Below are positions 1 to 9,592 of a stretch of DNA of 64,000 nt, in pieces. Positions within the stretch are counted from its first letter, which is position 1, and every line of letters starts with the position of its first letter. The translations under genes were made by a program, and so were the position numbers. The notes below the pieces were generated by a model, which was given only the letters and a program-made list of their open reading frames with translations, searched no databases and was not told the DNA's origin. Origin of the DNA: Terriglobus sp. TAA 43. GTDB lineage: Bacteria > Acidobacteriota > Terriglobia > Terriglobales > Acidobacteriaceae. Location: assembly GCF_000800015.1 (NCBI RefSeq), contig NZ_JUGR01000001.1:1984001-2048000 (forward strand), read 5' to 3'.

Positions 1-152
1 ACGAGGAAGATGTTGGCTCCCTCTGCGGCCCAGATGCGGCAGGTGGCTTCTGCGATGCCACTGGTGGCACCTAAAACCAGGTAACGCTTGGGGTTATGCG
101 AAAGATCGCGCGTTGGTAGGGGTGTTTCCAATGCGGTTGTTGTCTCAGACAT
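1..152 (-). CDS. Short-chain dehydrogenase/reductase (SDR), N-terminal fragment cut by window edge
   Basis: Reading the minus strand from the ATG at 152 gives about 50 residues before the window ends. After a 23-residue polar lead comes YLVLGATSGIAEATCR, a beta strand plus the glycine-rich GATSGIA nucleotide-binding turn typical of classical SDR oxidoreductases (family consensus TGxxxGIG), then a strand ending NIFLV. These enzymes use NAD(P)H to reduce or oxidise alcohols and ketones in the cytosol. The catalytic Ser-Tyr-Lys part is outside the window, so the substrate cannot be guessed. A GAGGGA ribosome site lies about 10 nt before the start. The gene begins 25 nt after the MarR gene on the same strand, so the two are probably co-transcribed and the MarR protein may control it. 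Confidence 0.75.
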   Translation of the reverse strand, partial: MSETTTALETPLPTRDLSHNPKRYLVLGATSGIAEATCRIWAAEGANIFL

Positions 153-177
153 CGTTCGTTGTCCCTCAAAGAGGAGA

Positions 178-663
178 CTAACAAACGTCCTTTGCAGGAG
201 GGTTATAGCCCGCCTTGCGCAGCAGAGTGATCAGGGTTTGCTGGTCGTCGCGGCCAAGCTTCTCCAGCAGCAATTTGCTGGCTTCCAGATGGACTTCCAG
301 CATGCGCTGGCTGAGTCGCTGGCCTGCAGGTGTGAGGTGAACACGCACAATGCGGCGATCTTCCTCCGAGCGCTGGCGCACAACCTGCTTCTTTTCCACA
401 AGGCGGTTCACGAGGCTGGTGGCAGTGCTGAGTGGGATGTCCATAAAGTCTGCCAGCTCGGACATGAGCGCAGGCCCGTGCTGGTTAAGCCAGCCGAGAG
501 CGCGGCCTTCCTGCGGCGTGGTCTTGATCTTTTGCAGTGAACGCGAACCGGGCGCCATCGACATCTGCCGAAACATACCGTACAGGGCAATCAGGAACTC
601 CATGGGAGTTTTGTCTTCAACGGGCGGTGTTTTCGGCGTGCGCGACATCTCTTGGCTCAGCAT
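178..663 (-). CDS. MarR-family transcriptional regulator
   Basis: A 161-aa protein of normal MarR length. The winged-helix region spans about residues 55-115: GPALMSELADFMDIPLSTAT (helix-turn-helix), then VNRLVEKKQVVRQRSEEDRR with the conserved DRR wing tip, then a dimerisation helix rich in leucine. Such proteins are cytosolic dimers that usually repress their own and adjacent genes and let go on binding a small aromatic ligand or on oxidation. The start at 663 was chosen because GGGGAG lies 10 nt upstream; the next ATG at 648 has poor spacing. It is followed at 25 nt by the SDR gene and faces the ECF sigma gene, with a long inverted repeat between them that may be its operator. The ligand is unknown. 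Confidence 0.9.
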   Translation of the reverse strand: MLSQEMSRTPKTPPVEDKTPMEFLIALYGMFRQMSMAPGSRSLQKIKTTPQEGRALGWLNQHGPALMSELADFMDIPLSTATSLVNRLVEKKQVVRQRSEEDRRIVRVHLTPAGQRLSQRMLEVHLEASKLLLEKLGRDDQQTLITLLRKAGYNPPAKDVC

Positions 664-739
664 AAGCGTAGTTCTCCCCGCTTGGAAAGGTTCGATGCCG
701 TAATGACACAAAATTTTCCAAATTAATACGGAACCGGGA

Positions 740-774
740 TACTTCGATTGTCGTACTATTGAAAAATCGAAGTA
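740..774. promoter_or_regulatory. Perfect 10-bp inverted repeat between MarR and ECF sigma genes (candidate operator)
   Basis: TACTTCGATT (740-749) and AATCGAAGTA (765-774) are exact reverse complements separated by 15 nt. The element lies 16 nt before the sigma-factor start codon and 76 nt before the MarR start, in the shared divergent promoter region. It may be an operator for the MarR protein or a promoter-overlapping site for another dimeric regulator. The symmetry is directly visible; the role is inferred. Confidence 0.55.
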
Positions 775-790
775 CCGGAGTTGCTTCGCC

Positions 791-1426
791 ATGGCCCAAA
801 CGGAAACTGTACTTTCCCCCGCCGAAATTCTTACCGAACGCCGCCGCATTTCCGCCGGGCTCCGCCGCCAAGATCCGGACCTGCTGCAGGAATTGATCAA
901 CCGTTACCAACACCGCCTTTTGCGCTACCTTTGCAGCCTGACCGGACGCACGGATCTGGCCGAAGACCTGTTTCAGGAAACGTGGATCCGCGTGCTGGAA
1001 CGCGGCCATCTGTATGACGACCGCGGCGACTTTGATGCGTGGCTGTTTACGGTGGCACGCAATCGCGCGCTGGATCATTTCCGCCGCCGCAGCACGGTTT
1101 CGCTGGACGAGATGATGCATCCCGACGAGGAAGGTTCGGCCGCATTCGACCCGCCGGCTGCTGATTTGTCTCCGTTGGAAGCCTTTCGGCTGGCCGAACA
1201 GGCCTGCCTGCTGCATGCCACGATGGACCGGCTGCAACCCATCCACCGCGAAGTGTTGCAGATGCACTTTTATGAAGACCTGACGATGCGTGAAATTGCC
1301 GAAAAGACCGGCATTCACATGCCGACAGTGAAATCGCGCCTGTACCGTGCGATTGGATTCTTTGAGCAGTTTTTGCGGGAAGCGCTGACCGGCAGCAGCG
1401 TCCCGGTGGCGGCTGCGCAGCACTAA
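791..1426 (+). CDS. ECF-type RNA polymerase sigma factor (sigma-70 family)
   Basis: A 211-aa protein with sigma region 2 at about residues 30-97 (NRYQHRLLRYLCSLTGR, DLFQETWIRVLE, FDAWLFTVARNRALDHFRRR) and region 4 at about 135-190 (LQPIHREVLQMHFYEDLTMREIA then a helix-turn-helix with PTVKSRLYRA). Regions 1 and 3 are absent, which defines the ECF group. It should direct core polymerase to a small regulon in response to a signal. CGGAG sits 10 nt before the ATG. No anti-sigma gene adjoins it: serA follows, and the divergent gene is a MarR regulator. Control may therefore be transcriptional or by a distant partner. The C-terminal tail after region 4 is short and lacks an obvious extra domain. 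Confidence 0.92.
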   Translation: MAQTETVLSPAEILTERRRISAGLRRQDPDLLQELINRYQHRLLRYLCSLTGRTDLAEDLFQETWIRVLERGHLYDDRGDFDAWLFTVARNRALDHFRRRSTVSLDEMMHPDEEGSAAFDPPAADLSPLEAFRLAEQACLLHATMDRLQPIHREVLQMHFYEDLTMREIAEKTGIHMPTVKSRLYRAIGFFEQFLREALTGSSVPVAAAQH

Positions 1427-1553
1427 ATGTGCCTTCTGCGGACAAGACGGAACGGTTGGCTACAATAAGAGGGGACCTGTTTCATTCCGGACCGGCGATT
1501 TCCGCCGTGTTCTTGCACCCGTTCCGTCATCCAAGAAGGAAAATATTGCAGCG

Positions 1554-3146
1554 ATGAAGATCGTACTTGCCGAGAAGGTTTCGCCCGCCACCCTTGCCGT
1601 CTTCCAGCAGGAACCAAGCTGGAAGGTAGTCACCGCAGACAAGATCACCAACCTGGAAGCTGAACTGGCCGATGCTGATGCGCTGGTTGTCCGCTCTGCT
1701 GTACAGGTGACGGCGGAGTTGCTGGAGCATGCGCCGAAGCTGCGTGTGATTGGTCGCGCCGGTGTGGGTGTGGACAACATTGATGCGGACGCTGCAACCA
1801 AGCGCGGCATTGTGGTGATGAACACGCCGGGCGCAAACGCCGTGGCGGTCGCCGAGCTGACGCTGGGCCTGATGATCACCATGGCGCGCCAGATCCCCAA
1901 GGCAAACGCCGCGCTGCACAACGGCAAGTGGGAGAAGAAGTCGCTACAGGGCACCGAACTGCGCGGCAAGACGCTGGGCATTGTGGGCCTGGGTCGCATT
2001 GGCCTGGAAGTCGCTCGCCGTGCACGCTCTTTCGGCATGGACCTGATTGGCTATGACCCGTTTGTTGCTCCGGTGATTGCACGCGAAAACGGTGTAACGC
2101 TCGTTGACATTGACACCATCTTCAAGGGCAGCGACTACCTGACACTGCACGTGGGTCTGACCCCGCAGACGGAAGGCCTGATCAACAAGCACTCCATCGC
2201 GATCATGAAGAAGGGCATCCGCATTGTGAACTGCGCCCGCGGTGAACTGATTGTGGATGACGCGCTGGCAGAGGGTCTGACGACTGGTACTGTTGGCGGC
2301 GCTGCGCTGGACGTCTTCCGGCAGGAGCCGCTTAAGGAATCGCCGTACTTCGGTATCGACAACATCATTCTGACGCCGCATCTGGGTGGATCGACGGACG
2401 AAGCACAGGAGGCTATCGGCATCCAGCTTGCAGAACAGGTGAGCGCTTACCTGAAGGATGGCGTGGTGCAGAATGCGGTCAACGTGCCGTCGCTTTCGCG
2501 TGAGGAGTACGTCGAAGTGGCACCGTACATTGACCTGGCGCAGCGCCTGGGCACCTTCCTTGGTCTTGCGACACCCGGCAACCTGGAGAACATGGACATT
2601 GCCTATTCCGGTCGCATCGCCACTGGTAAGACCGACCTGATTCGTAATGCGGTTATCAGCGGAGTGTTGAGCGATTCCGATGTGAACACCATCAACGCGA
2701 CCGCTGTTGCCAACGATCGCGGCATCCGCGTGCAGGAAGATAAGAAGGAATTTGCCAGTGGTGGTGCGGGTTCCGTGCTGAAACTGACGCTGCACTCGGC
2801 TGAAGGCGATGCGTCTGCTTCTGCTACCGTGCTGCATGGCAATGCTCCGCGTCTTCTGTCGCTGGATGGCATTGACATTGAAGCGCCGCTCACGGGCACG
2901 CTGCTTGTCTTCCGCAACCACGACGTGCCGGGCGTGATCGGCCGCATCGGCACTGTGATTGGCGAGCACGGCGTGAACATTGCCAACTTCGCACTGGGCA
3001 AGAGCGTTCGTTCGCAGCGCGTGCCGCAGGGACAGGCCATGGCTGTGGTGCAGATTGAGGCTACGCCGGAGAAGGTGGCGGAGTTGCTCCAGGCCCTGCG
3101 CAAGGTGGACGCGATTGCCAGCGTTCGCACCGTAGAACTCTCGTAA
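1554..3146 (+). CDS. serA: D-3-phosphoglycerate dehydrogenase
   Basis: A 530-aa cytosolic enzyme that oxidises 3-phosphoglycerate to 3-phosphohydroxypyruvate with NAD+, the first step of serine synthesis. The order is substrate domain (about 1-95), NAD-binding Rossmann domain (about 100-285; GKTLGIVGLGRIGLEVA gives GxGxxG; NCARGELI, and the catalytic LTPHLGGSTDEAQ His region), an intervening ASB domain (about 325-450), and a C-terminal ACT domain (about 455-530; VPGVIGRIGTVIGEHGVNIA) that commonly binds serine for feedback control. The length fits the long bacterial form. A TACAAT hexamer at 1461-1466 may be its -10 box. It is followed at 25 nt by the fmdB-like gene, probably in the same transcript. 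Confidence 0.97.
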   Translation: MKIVLAEKVSPATLAVFQQEPSWKVVTADKITNLEAELADADALVVRSAVQVTAELLEHAPKLRVIGRAGVGVDNIDADAATKRGIVVMNTPGANAVAVAELTLGLMITMARQIPKANAALHNGKWEKKSLQGTELRGKTLGIVGLGRIGLEVARRARSFGMDLIGYDPFVAPVIARENGVTLVDIDTIFKGSDYLTLHVGLTPQTEGLINKHSIAIMKKGIRIVNCARGELIVDDALAEGLTTGTVGGAALDVFRQEPLKESPYFGIDNIILTPHLGGSTDEAQEAIGIQLAEQVSAYLKDGVVQNAVNVPSLSREEYVEVAPYIDLAQRLGTFLGLATPGNLENMDIAYSGRIATGKTDLIRNAVISGVLSDSDVNTINATAVANDRGIRVQEDKKEFASGGAGSVLKLTLHSAEGDASASATVLHGNAPRLLSLDGIDIEAPLTGTLLVFRNHDVPGVIGRIGTVIGEHGVNIANFALGKSVRSQRVPQGQAMAVVQIEATPEKVAELLQALRKVDAIASVRTVELS

Positions 3147-3171
3147 GGCATTTCAGGAAAGGAGACCACCG

Positions 3172-3489
3172 ATGCCACTGTACGAATACCAATGCCAGAA
3201 CTGCGGCCGCACGCTGGAAAAGCGGCAGAAGTTCTCTGATCCGGAATTGACCGAATGCCCGCATTGCGCCGGCAAGCTGGAAAAGCTGTTATCCGCACCT
3301 GCGGTGCAGTTCAAAGGCGGCGGCTGGTATGCCGACCTGTACTCGTCGTCGAAGGGTGGAACAAAATCTGGTGGGGATAAAAGCGCTGCAGCAAGCACTA
3401 CGTCCTCGTCGGATTCTTCCTCGTCGAGCAGCAGCACCACTTCCACTGCGGCACCGAGCACTGCATCGACCAGCAGCACGACGAAGTAA
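3172..3489 (+). CDS. FmdB-family zinc-ribbon protein with serine-rich tail
   Basis: A 105-aa protein. The first about 45 residues are the FmdB/CxxC regulatory-type zinc ribbon: MPLYEYQCQNCGRTLEKRQK with CxxC at 8-11 and a second CPHC pair at about 30-33, which should bind one zinc ion. Residues from about 65 to the end are low-complexity Ser/Thr/Ala/Gly and probably disordered. The family occurs in most bacteria and was named from a putative regulator of formamidase genes, but its general role is unknown. It sits 25 nt after serA and ends in a strong terminator, so it is likely the distal gene of that operon. Confidence 0.85.
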   Translation: MPLYEYQCQNCGRTLEKRQKFSDPELTECPHCAGKLEKLLSAPAVQFKGGGWYADLYSSSKGGTKSGGDKSAAASTTSSSDSSSSSSSTTSTAAPSTASTSSTTK

Positions 3490-3509
3490 CTAACTTACGA
3501 CAGATAACA

Positions 3510-3541
3510 GAAGGCCGCGGGCAAATGCCTGCGGCCTTCTT
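3510..3541 (+). terminator. Rho-independent terminator after serA-fmdB
   Basis: GAAGGCCGC (3510-3518) pairs with GCGGCCTTC (3531-3539), with inner GGC/GCC pairs around an AAAT loop, followed by a short T-rich stretch (TTC). It ends the serA-fmdB transcript just before the oppositely oriented lysine-rich gene and could act in both directions. Confidence 0.8.
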
Positions 3542-3557
3542 CACTTCGAACGAAGAG

Positions 3558-3953
3558 CTACTTCTTCTTCGGTGCGGGCGGCACCTTCTTGCCTGCCTTG
3601 CGAGCTTCGCTGAGGCCGATGGCGATGGCCTGCTTGCGGCTGGTGACCTTCTTGCCGCTGCGTCCACTCTTCAACGTGCCCTCCTTCATCTCGCGCATTT
3701 CTCGCTCAACCTGCTTACCCGCTGCGGGCGAATACTTACGAGTGCTGCTCTTCTTCGCAGCTTTCTTTGCGGTGGTCTTTTTGGCAGCCGTTTTCTTTGC
3801 AACTGTCTTCTTCGCCGCAACCTTCCTGGCAGTCGTCTTCTTTGCCGGAGCTTTCTTCGTTGCGGACTTCTTCACGGATGACTTCTTCACCGTGGTCTTT
3901 TTTGCGGGGGATTTCTTCGTTGCAGATTTCTTGCTTGCCTTTTTCGTTGCCAT
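3558..3953 (-). CDS. DUF6496 protein with lysine/alanine-rich histone-H1-like N-terminus
   Basis: A 131-aa very basic protein. Residues 1 to about 72 are repeated KKxxxKK, AKK and TAKK units made almost only of Lys, Ala, Thr and Ser, like eukaryotic H1 tails and bacterial AlgP/Hc1 proteins. Residues about 72-125 carry a compact motif (KYSPAAGKQVEREMREM, then LKSGRSGKKVTSRKQAIAIG, then LSEARKAGKKVP) that matches the DUF6496 family as I know it. A nucleic-acid-binding or nucleoid role is plausible but unproven. The ATG at 3953 has GGAG 8 nt upstream; an upstream GTG-type extension lacks such support. The gene stands alone, with a shared terminator at its 3' side. Confidence 0.8.
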   Translation of the reverse strand: MATKKASKKSATKKSPAKKTTVKKSSVKKSATKKAPAKKTTARKVAAKKTVAKKTAAKKTTAKKAAKKSSTRKYSPAAGKQVEREMREMKEGTLKSGRSGKKVTSRKQAIAIGLSEARKAGKKVPPAPKKK

Positions 3954-4006
3954 AACTACTTCTCCCTGATGCGGTACTACATTTCGTGCGGGGTGACTTT
4001 GCTGCG

Positions 4007-5476
4007 TCATGGTTTGGCGCTACGCCTTCTGCGCAGTACCCACAAAACGAATCCTGTTGCGGCGACGATACCAATGATCGTCATCTGTTCGCCGGTAAGC
4101 ACTACGCGGCGAGAGAGGGTTCCGTGTTGCCACGCGTCGTAACTTCGCTGCACATCGTCGCGCAGGCCGGGAACGGTGAGCGTGGCATAGTCCGTTGTCG
4201 GGAGTGATCCAAAAATACGCGCAGGATCCGGTGGTGCACCACCTGTGTCTTTCGGCACCGCCTCCATCAACTTCGTAATTTCAGCGTCGGGCTGATCTCG
4301 GAATAACTCGGTTTGCGCAGTGCTGGGAAAGAGCGTGGTCTTCCCTGTCATCTTGAATTCAATCGCGTTGACTACGTCCTGGCAGACGCCGAGCGTGTAA
4401 TAGCCACCGAAGGGTAGTTGCGCGTGCGCCGCATGGAGATACGCATAGGCTCGCAGCATGTTGCCGGTTAGTCGCGTGACTTCTACGGCGTCCGCGCCGT
4501 TGTATTCATGGGCGTGGCGGCCCATCACCCAGGGTTGATTCTGTTCGTCGTTGGTACGAAATTCTGCGCGGCCGTCGATACCGAAGTAGAACGCAACGTT
4601 CGCGTTGATCTTCGGCCCACTGATGAGCCACTCATATTCAGCATGTGCAACGGGGATCAGCAAGCGACGTTTTGGTTTCCACCAATGATCGCGTGGTACC
4701 AGCAACAGGCTGTCGAGGAAGAACGGCATCTCGACGTCTTTGCCGTTGTAGTGGAAGTGGCCGAAGTTTGCGAAGTAACGTGCGTCAGCCACCGTGACTG
4801 TATGGCCTGTGGCCACGAGTGCCTGCACTAATTCCTGCGGTGTGTGTGCGGTATGCTGATCCAACGTGACCGTGAAGTTCGATGTATCGCGATAGCTATT
4901 TAGCGACAGCCGATTCATCACCTCAGCCAGACGTGCGCTTTCACTATGCAGTGGAGCAATCTTCGGATCGGGGCCATCGCCGTGCGTTACCCCCGCCAGA
5001 AGAGGCGTGATGTCTGCCTTAAATTCAGGACGGTCGCTGGGAACATCCAGCGACTCTGTCTGCGGCTGCGTCAGGTTGTACGGACCGATGTTCACGCCGG
5101 CGGCAACGTCATAGGGCTGGTTGTCTGTCTTGACCATGCGGCTGCCGATGTCTACCGTTTGTGTGACGTGATGAATCGTCCATCCCGGAAAGCGATCCAG
5201 CCCGGTCCAGTCTTTACCCAGGATCATCTCTCGTAGAGTGTCAAAGAGCTTCGGCGTTAGATATGCGCCGTTCTTACCGCCCTTGTTCAGATAATCCAGA
5301 AGCTGTTCCGTGAAGCCCGGCTGCGCCGAAAGCTCGCTCATCATCTGCGAAAGCGCAACTGTGTTTGGCGGCAACGCAGCCTGATCGTTGGCAATGTTCC
5401 GCGCAACATCCGCCTTCGTCGCACATCCAGCGAGAAGCAAGAGAGTGGAGAGTCGTAGAACGTCCCATGCGCGCAT
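4007..5476 (-). CDS. Predicted lipoprotein with C-terminal membrane anchor, unknown function
   Basis: About 489 aa from the ATG at 5476. The N-terminus is a lipoprotein signal (basic start, leucine run, LLLLAGCAT lipobox with Cys as the lipidated residue). The long central domain is soluble, with no motif I can name with confidence. The last about 25 residues form a single hydrophobic helix (MTIIGIVAATGFVLWVL) followed by RRRRSAKP, a stop-transfer signal placing the end in the cytoplasm. It may therefore span the periplasm, lipid-anchored at one end and held in a membrane at the other. A GTG start 6 codons upstream is possible. An 18-bp inverted repeat lies 11 nt before the ATG. Confidence 0.7.
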   Translation of the reverse strand: MRAWDVLRLSTLLLLAGCATKADVARNIANDQAALPPNTVALSQMMSELSAQPGFTEQLLDYLNKGGKNGAYLTPKLFDTLREMILGKDWTGLDRFPGWTIHHVTQTVDIGSRMVKTDNQPYDVAAGVNIGPYNLTQPQTESLDVPSDRPEFKADITPLLAGVTHGDGPDPKIAPLHSESARLAEVMNRLSLNSYRDTSNFTVTLDQHTAHTPQELVQALVATGHTVTVADARYFANFGHFHYNGKDVEMPFFLDSLLLVPRDHWWKPKRRLLIPVAHAEYEWLISGPKINANVAFYFGIDGRAEFRTNDEQNQPWVMGRHAHEYNGADAVEVTRLTGNMLRAYAYLHAAHAQLPFGGYYTLGVCQDVVNAIEFKMTGKTTLFPSTAQTELFRDQPDAEITKLMEAVPKDTGGAPPDPARIFGSLPTTDYATLTVPGLRDDVQRSYDAWQHGTLSRRVVLTGEQMTIIGIVAATGFVLWVLRRRRSAKP

Positions 5477-5486
5477 GCAACTTATA

Positions 5487-5504
5487 CGATGCACCTTTGC
5501 ATCG
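5487..5504. promoter_or_regulatory. Inverted repeat before the lipoprotein gene
   Basis: CGATGCA (5487-5493), spacer CCTT, TGCATCG (5498-5504): a perfect 7-bp inverted repeat 11 nt upstream of the ATG at 5476. It could be an operator or an RNA hairpin covering the ribosome-binding region, where no clear Shine-Dalgarno sequence is seen. Confidence 0.35.
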
Positions 5505-5554
5505 CGAAGTCGATATAGACATGCACCAGAAAAATGCGCCAGGTCTCTTGGCGT

Positions 5555-5848
5555 CTAGACCTCTCGTTGTTTCTTGTCTACCTGAGGGAAAGGCCATATC
5601 AGCAAGAGGGAGACCATGATCGACAACGGGATGGAAAGGAGATCCCACCCGTCTCCGTGTAGACTGCCCATTCTCAAGGCGAGTCGGCCCAGTTCAAGGA
5701 CTACGAATCCAGGCAAAGTCAAAAGAGCAACAAGGCCGTGGGCTATGACGCCTGCATAGCTATTTGATAAGAACACCGGGGCAATCGCTGTTGCGAGTAG
5801 CGATGGAAAGATGCCAAGCCAAAATTCCAGCCTTGTCAGTTGGCGCAT
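5555..5848 (-). CDS. Small integral membrane protein, hypothetical
   Basis: A 97-aa protein with three hydrophobic segments: about residues 9-28 (FWLGIFPSLLATAIAPVFL), 33-55 (GVIAHGLVALLTLPGFVVLE) and 70-88 (LLSIPLSIMVSLLLIWPF), then a basic tail. GAGGTGAG overlaps the region just before the ATG and supports the start. It lies downstream of gatB on the same strand (55 nt gap) and 78 nt upstream of the lipoprotein gene, so it may be transcribed with either. I do not recognise the family and assign no function. Confidence 0.65.
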   Translation of the reverse strand: MRQLTRLEFWLGIFPSLLATAIAPVFLSNSYAGVIAHGLVALLTLPGFVVLELGRLALRMGSLHGDGWDLLSIPLSIMVSLLLIWPFPQVDKKQREV

Positions 5849-5903
5849 CTCTCACCTCGAGCTCTGGGGGCTTCGATCCTGGGATCAAAACGGCCCACGA
5901 TTC

Positions 5904-7385
<1,482 letters not shown>

Positions 7386-7563
7386 ATCTATCTTTCATTC
7401 TAGCGAAGGCGGGTGGAGAACCATTTTGGGAATCGCAGAATTCGCAGTCCTCCGACCGCTTGCACGTTAGCACGCGGTCACGTATTACTCCTGTATCCCG
7501 ATTTTCTGATTGACACTGCCGGGTGAATTCTTTGTCCGGCAGATATTTTGAGGTACTTTTCCC

Positions 7564-9558
7564 ATGCCGCCCGTTGCCCTGCCTGGCAGCCTGCTTCGCG
7601 CCGTCGCCGCATCCTGGCTGATGGCAGCATGCTGCATTCCCGCGTTTGCCAAAGATCAGGTTCCGGACTGGGTGAAAACCGCAGCCCAAACCTCCACCGA
7701 TAAGGTTTCGAGAGAAGCCGACGCCGCCGTCCTGCTGGAAGAAGTCGCATATACCGTTGCGCCGAATGGTTCGCTTGTGGAACATGTGCGCCGCGTGGTG
7801 AAAATTCTGCGTCCGCAGGGCCGCAAGCAGACAGAGATGTTTGCCTACTACCGCAGTTCGCGGGACAAGCTGAACTATCTGCACATCTGGAGCATTGGCC
7901 CGGACGGCAAGGAATATGCCCCCAAAGACAAGGAACAAAGCGATCTTGCAACCGATGGCGGATTCGCACTGTACAGCGATTTCCGCGTCCGTGGACTGAC
8001 GCCCCCGGCCATGGATGTGGGTGGCATTGCCGCCATGGAATATGAGCGGCAGGAACAACCCTACGAAAACGACATTATCTGGAGACCAGGGGAGGACATC
8101 CCGATTTTGCGGGAGCGCCTGACCCTGAACCTGCCGGACGGTTACACCTACAAAGCCACCTGGAAAGGCAAACCCAAGGCCCAGCCCGTGGATGCTGAAC
8201 ATGGAAAGACGCTTTGGGAGGTGGAGAACCAGGAGTCACTGGTAACGCACGACCGCGTTCCGCTATCGCCCAACCAATTCGCCATTGCACCGCGCATGGA
8301 CATCTTCTACCAGGGTCCGGTCACGACTCCGTATGGAGCGATGACGGGCGATTGGAAGAGCATTGGCGAATGGTACGAGCGGCTGGCCAAGGACCGTAAC
8401 AAGCCGGACCCAGCAATCACTGCAAAGGCGCAGGAGCTGGTCGCCGGCAAAACCGACTTCCGTGATCGCGTGGCTGCGGTATCCAACTTCGTGCAGAGTG
8501 ATATTCGCTATGTTGCGATTGAAATTGGTGTCGGTGGTAATCAGCCGCATCCCGCAGCGGATATTTTCCGAGCGCGCTATGGCGACTGCAAGGACAAGGC
8601 CACACTTTTGAGTGCCATGCTGGATGCAGTTGGCGTGCGCTCCACATGGGTGATGGTGGATACCCACCGCGGCATGATCAGTAGCGACGCGCCGTCGCTT
8701 ATGGGCAACCATATGATTGCCGCCATTGAGCTGCCCGCGAATTACATGCCCAAAGAGATGTATAGCGTGGTCATAGCGAAGAGCGGAAAACGCTTTCTGA
8801 TCTTCGATCCCACATGGGAGAAGACACCGTTCGGCCAACTTGAGCATGAACTCCAGGGCAGCGATGCATTGCTGGTGGATGGAGCCGACAGTCAGGCCAT
8901 CCGTCTCCCCATTCTGAAACCAGAACAGAATCACGTTCAGCGCAAAGCCAGCTTCCAGCTCGCAGCAGACGGCACGCTTTCAGGAACCGTGACACAAGAG
9001 GAAGGCGGCGACATTGCACGTACCCTGCGCGCGCTCTCTCTGAATGACGAGAAAACGCAGCAGCAAGCATTGGATCGGTCACTGGCCAGGGATCTTCGAG
9101 CTTTCCACGTGGAAGGCATGAAGATGGAGAACACTGCGGCGCTGGATCGCAACCTGCAGCTTCAATACACCATCAAGGCAGACCACTTTGCAGAGCCTGT
9201 CGGCAATCTTTTCGCTATCCGTCCGCGCGTGCTGGGAACTGAATCAATGCGGGTGGATGAGAAGCCACGCATCCTTCCCATTGATCTTGGGGAGACGCGC
9301 CTCATCCATGACGACTTCACCATCGAGTTACCAGCAGGCTTCTCTGTGGATGAACTGCCGCCACCGGTACATATAGACCTCGGCTTTGCCTCCTATACCA
9401 GCGAGAGCAAAGTGGTGGACCATGCGATTCATTACAGCCGCACGTACACCGTGCGCGAAGTAAGCCTGCCTGCCGAGCGTTATGCCGATGTGCAGAAGTT
9501 GGCACGCATCATTCAAGCCGACGAACAAAGTAGCGCTGTATTAAAGCGCGCCAATTAA
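7564..9558 (+). CDS. Secreted DUF3857 / transglutaminase-like protein, catalytic triad intact
   Basis: A 664-aa protein with an N-terminal signal peptide ending near AFAKD (about residue 30). A DUF3857 domain occupies about 60-220, followed by a transglutaminase-core domain at about 280-430. Its likely triad is Cys342 in RYGDCKDKATLL, His383 in GNHMIAAIE and Asp415 in LIFDPTW. The C-terminal third is beta-rich. Papain-like transglutaminase folds of this kind cut or transfer peptide bonds; the substrate is unknown and is probably periplasmic or cell-surface. GAGGT lies 9 nt before the ATG. A 7-bp inverted repeat (CTGCCGG at 7516-7522, CCGGCAG at 7536-7542) occupies the leader. It is followed 34 nt later by a diverged paralogue. 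Confidence 0.88.
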   Translation: MPPVALPGSLLRAVAASWLMAACCIPAFAKDQVPDWVKTAAQTSTDKVSREADAAVLLEEVAYTVAPNGSLVEHVRRVVKILRPQGRKQTEMFAYYRSSRDKLNYLHIWSIGPDGKEYAPKDKEQSDLATDGGFALYSDFRVRGLTPPAMDVGGIAAMEYERQEQPYENDIIWRPGEDIPILRERLTLNLPDGYTYKATWKGKPKAQPVDAEHGKTLWEVENQESLVTHDRVPLSPNQFAIAPRMDIFYQGPVTTPYGAMTGDWKSIGEWYERLAKDRNKPDPAITAKAQELVAGKTDFRDRVAAVSNFVQSDIRYVAIEIGVGGNQPHPAADIFRARYGDCKDKATLLSAMLDAVGVRSTWVMVDTHRGMISSDAPSLMGNHMIAAIELPANYMPKEMYSVVIAKSGKRFLIFDPTWEKTPFGQLEHELQGSDALLVDGADSQAIRLPILKPEQNHVQRKASFQLAADGTLSGTVTQEEGGDIARTLRALSLNDEKTQQQALDRSLARDLRAFHVEGMKMENTAALDRNLQLQYTIKADHFAEPVGNLFAIRPRVLGTESMRVDEKPRILPIDLGETRLIHDDFTIELPAGFSVDELPPPVHIDLGFASYTSESKVVDHAIHYSRTYTVREVSLPAERYADVQKLARIIQADEQSSAVLKRAN

Positions 9559-9592
9559 TTTCTCAGTACGACCCACTTAGGAGTTCCACGTT

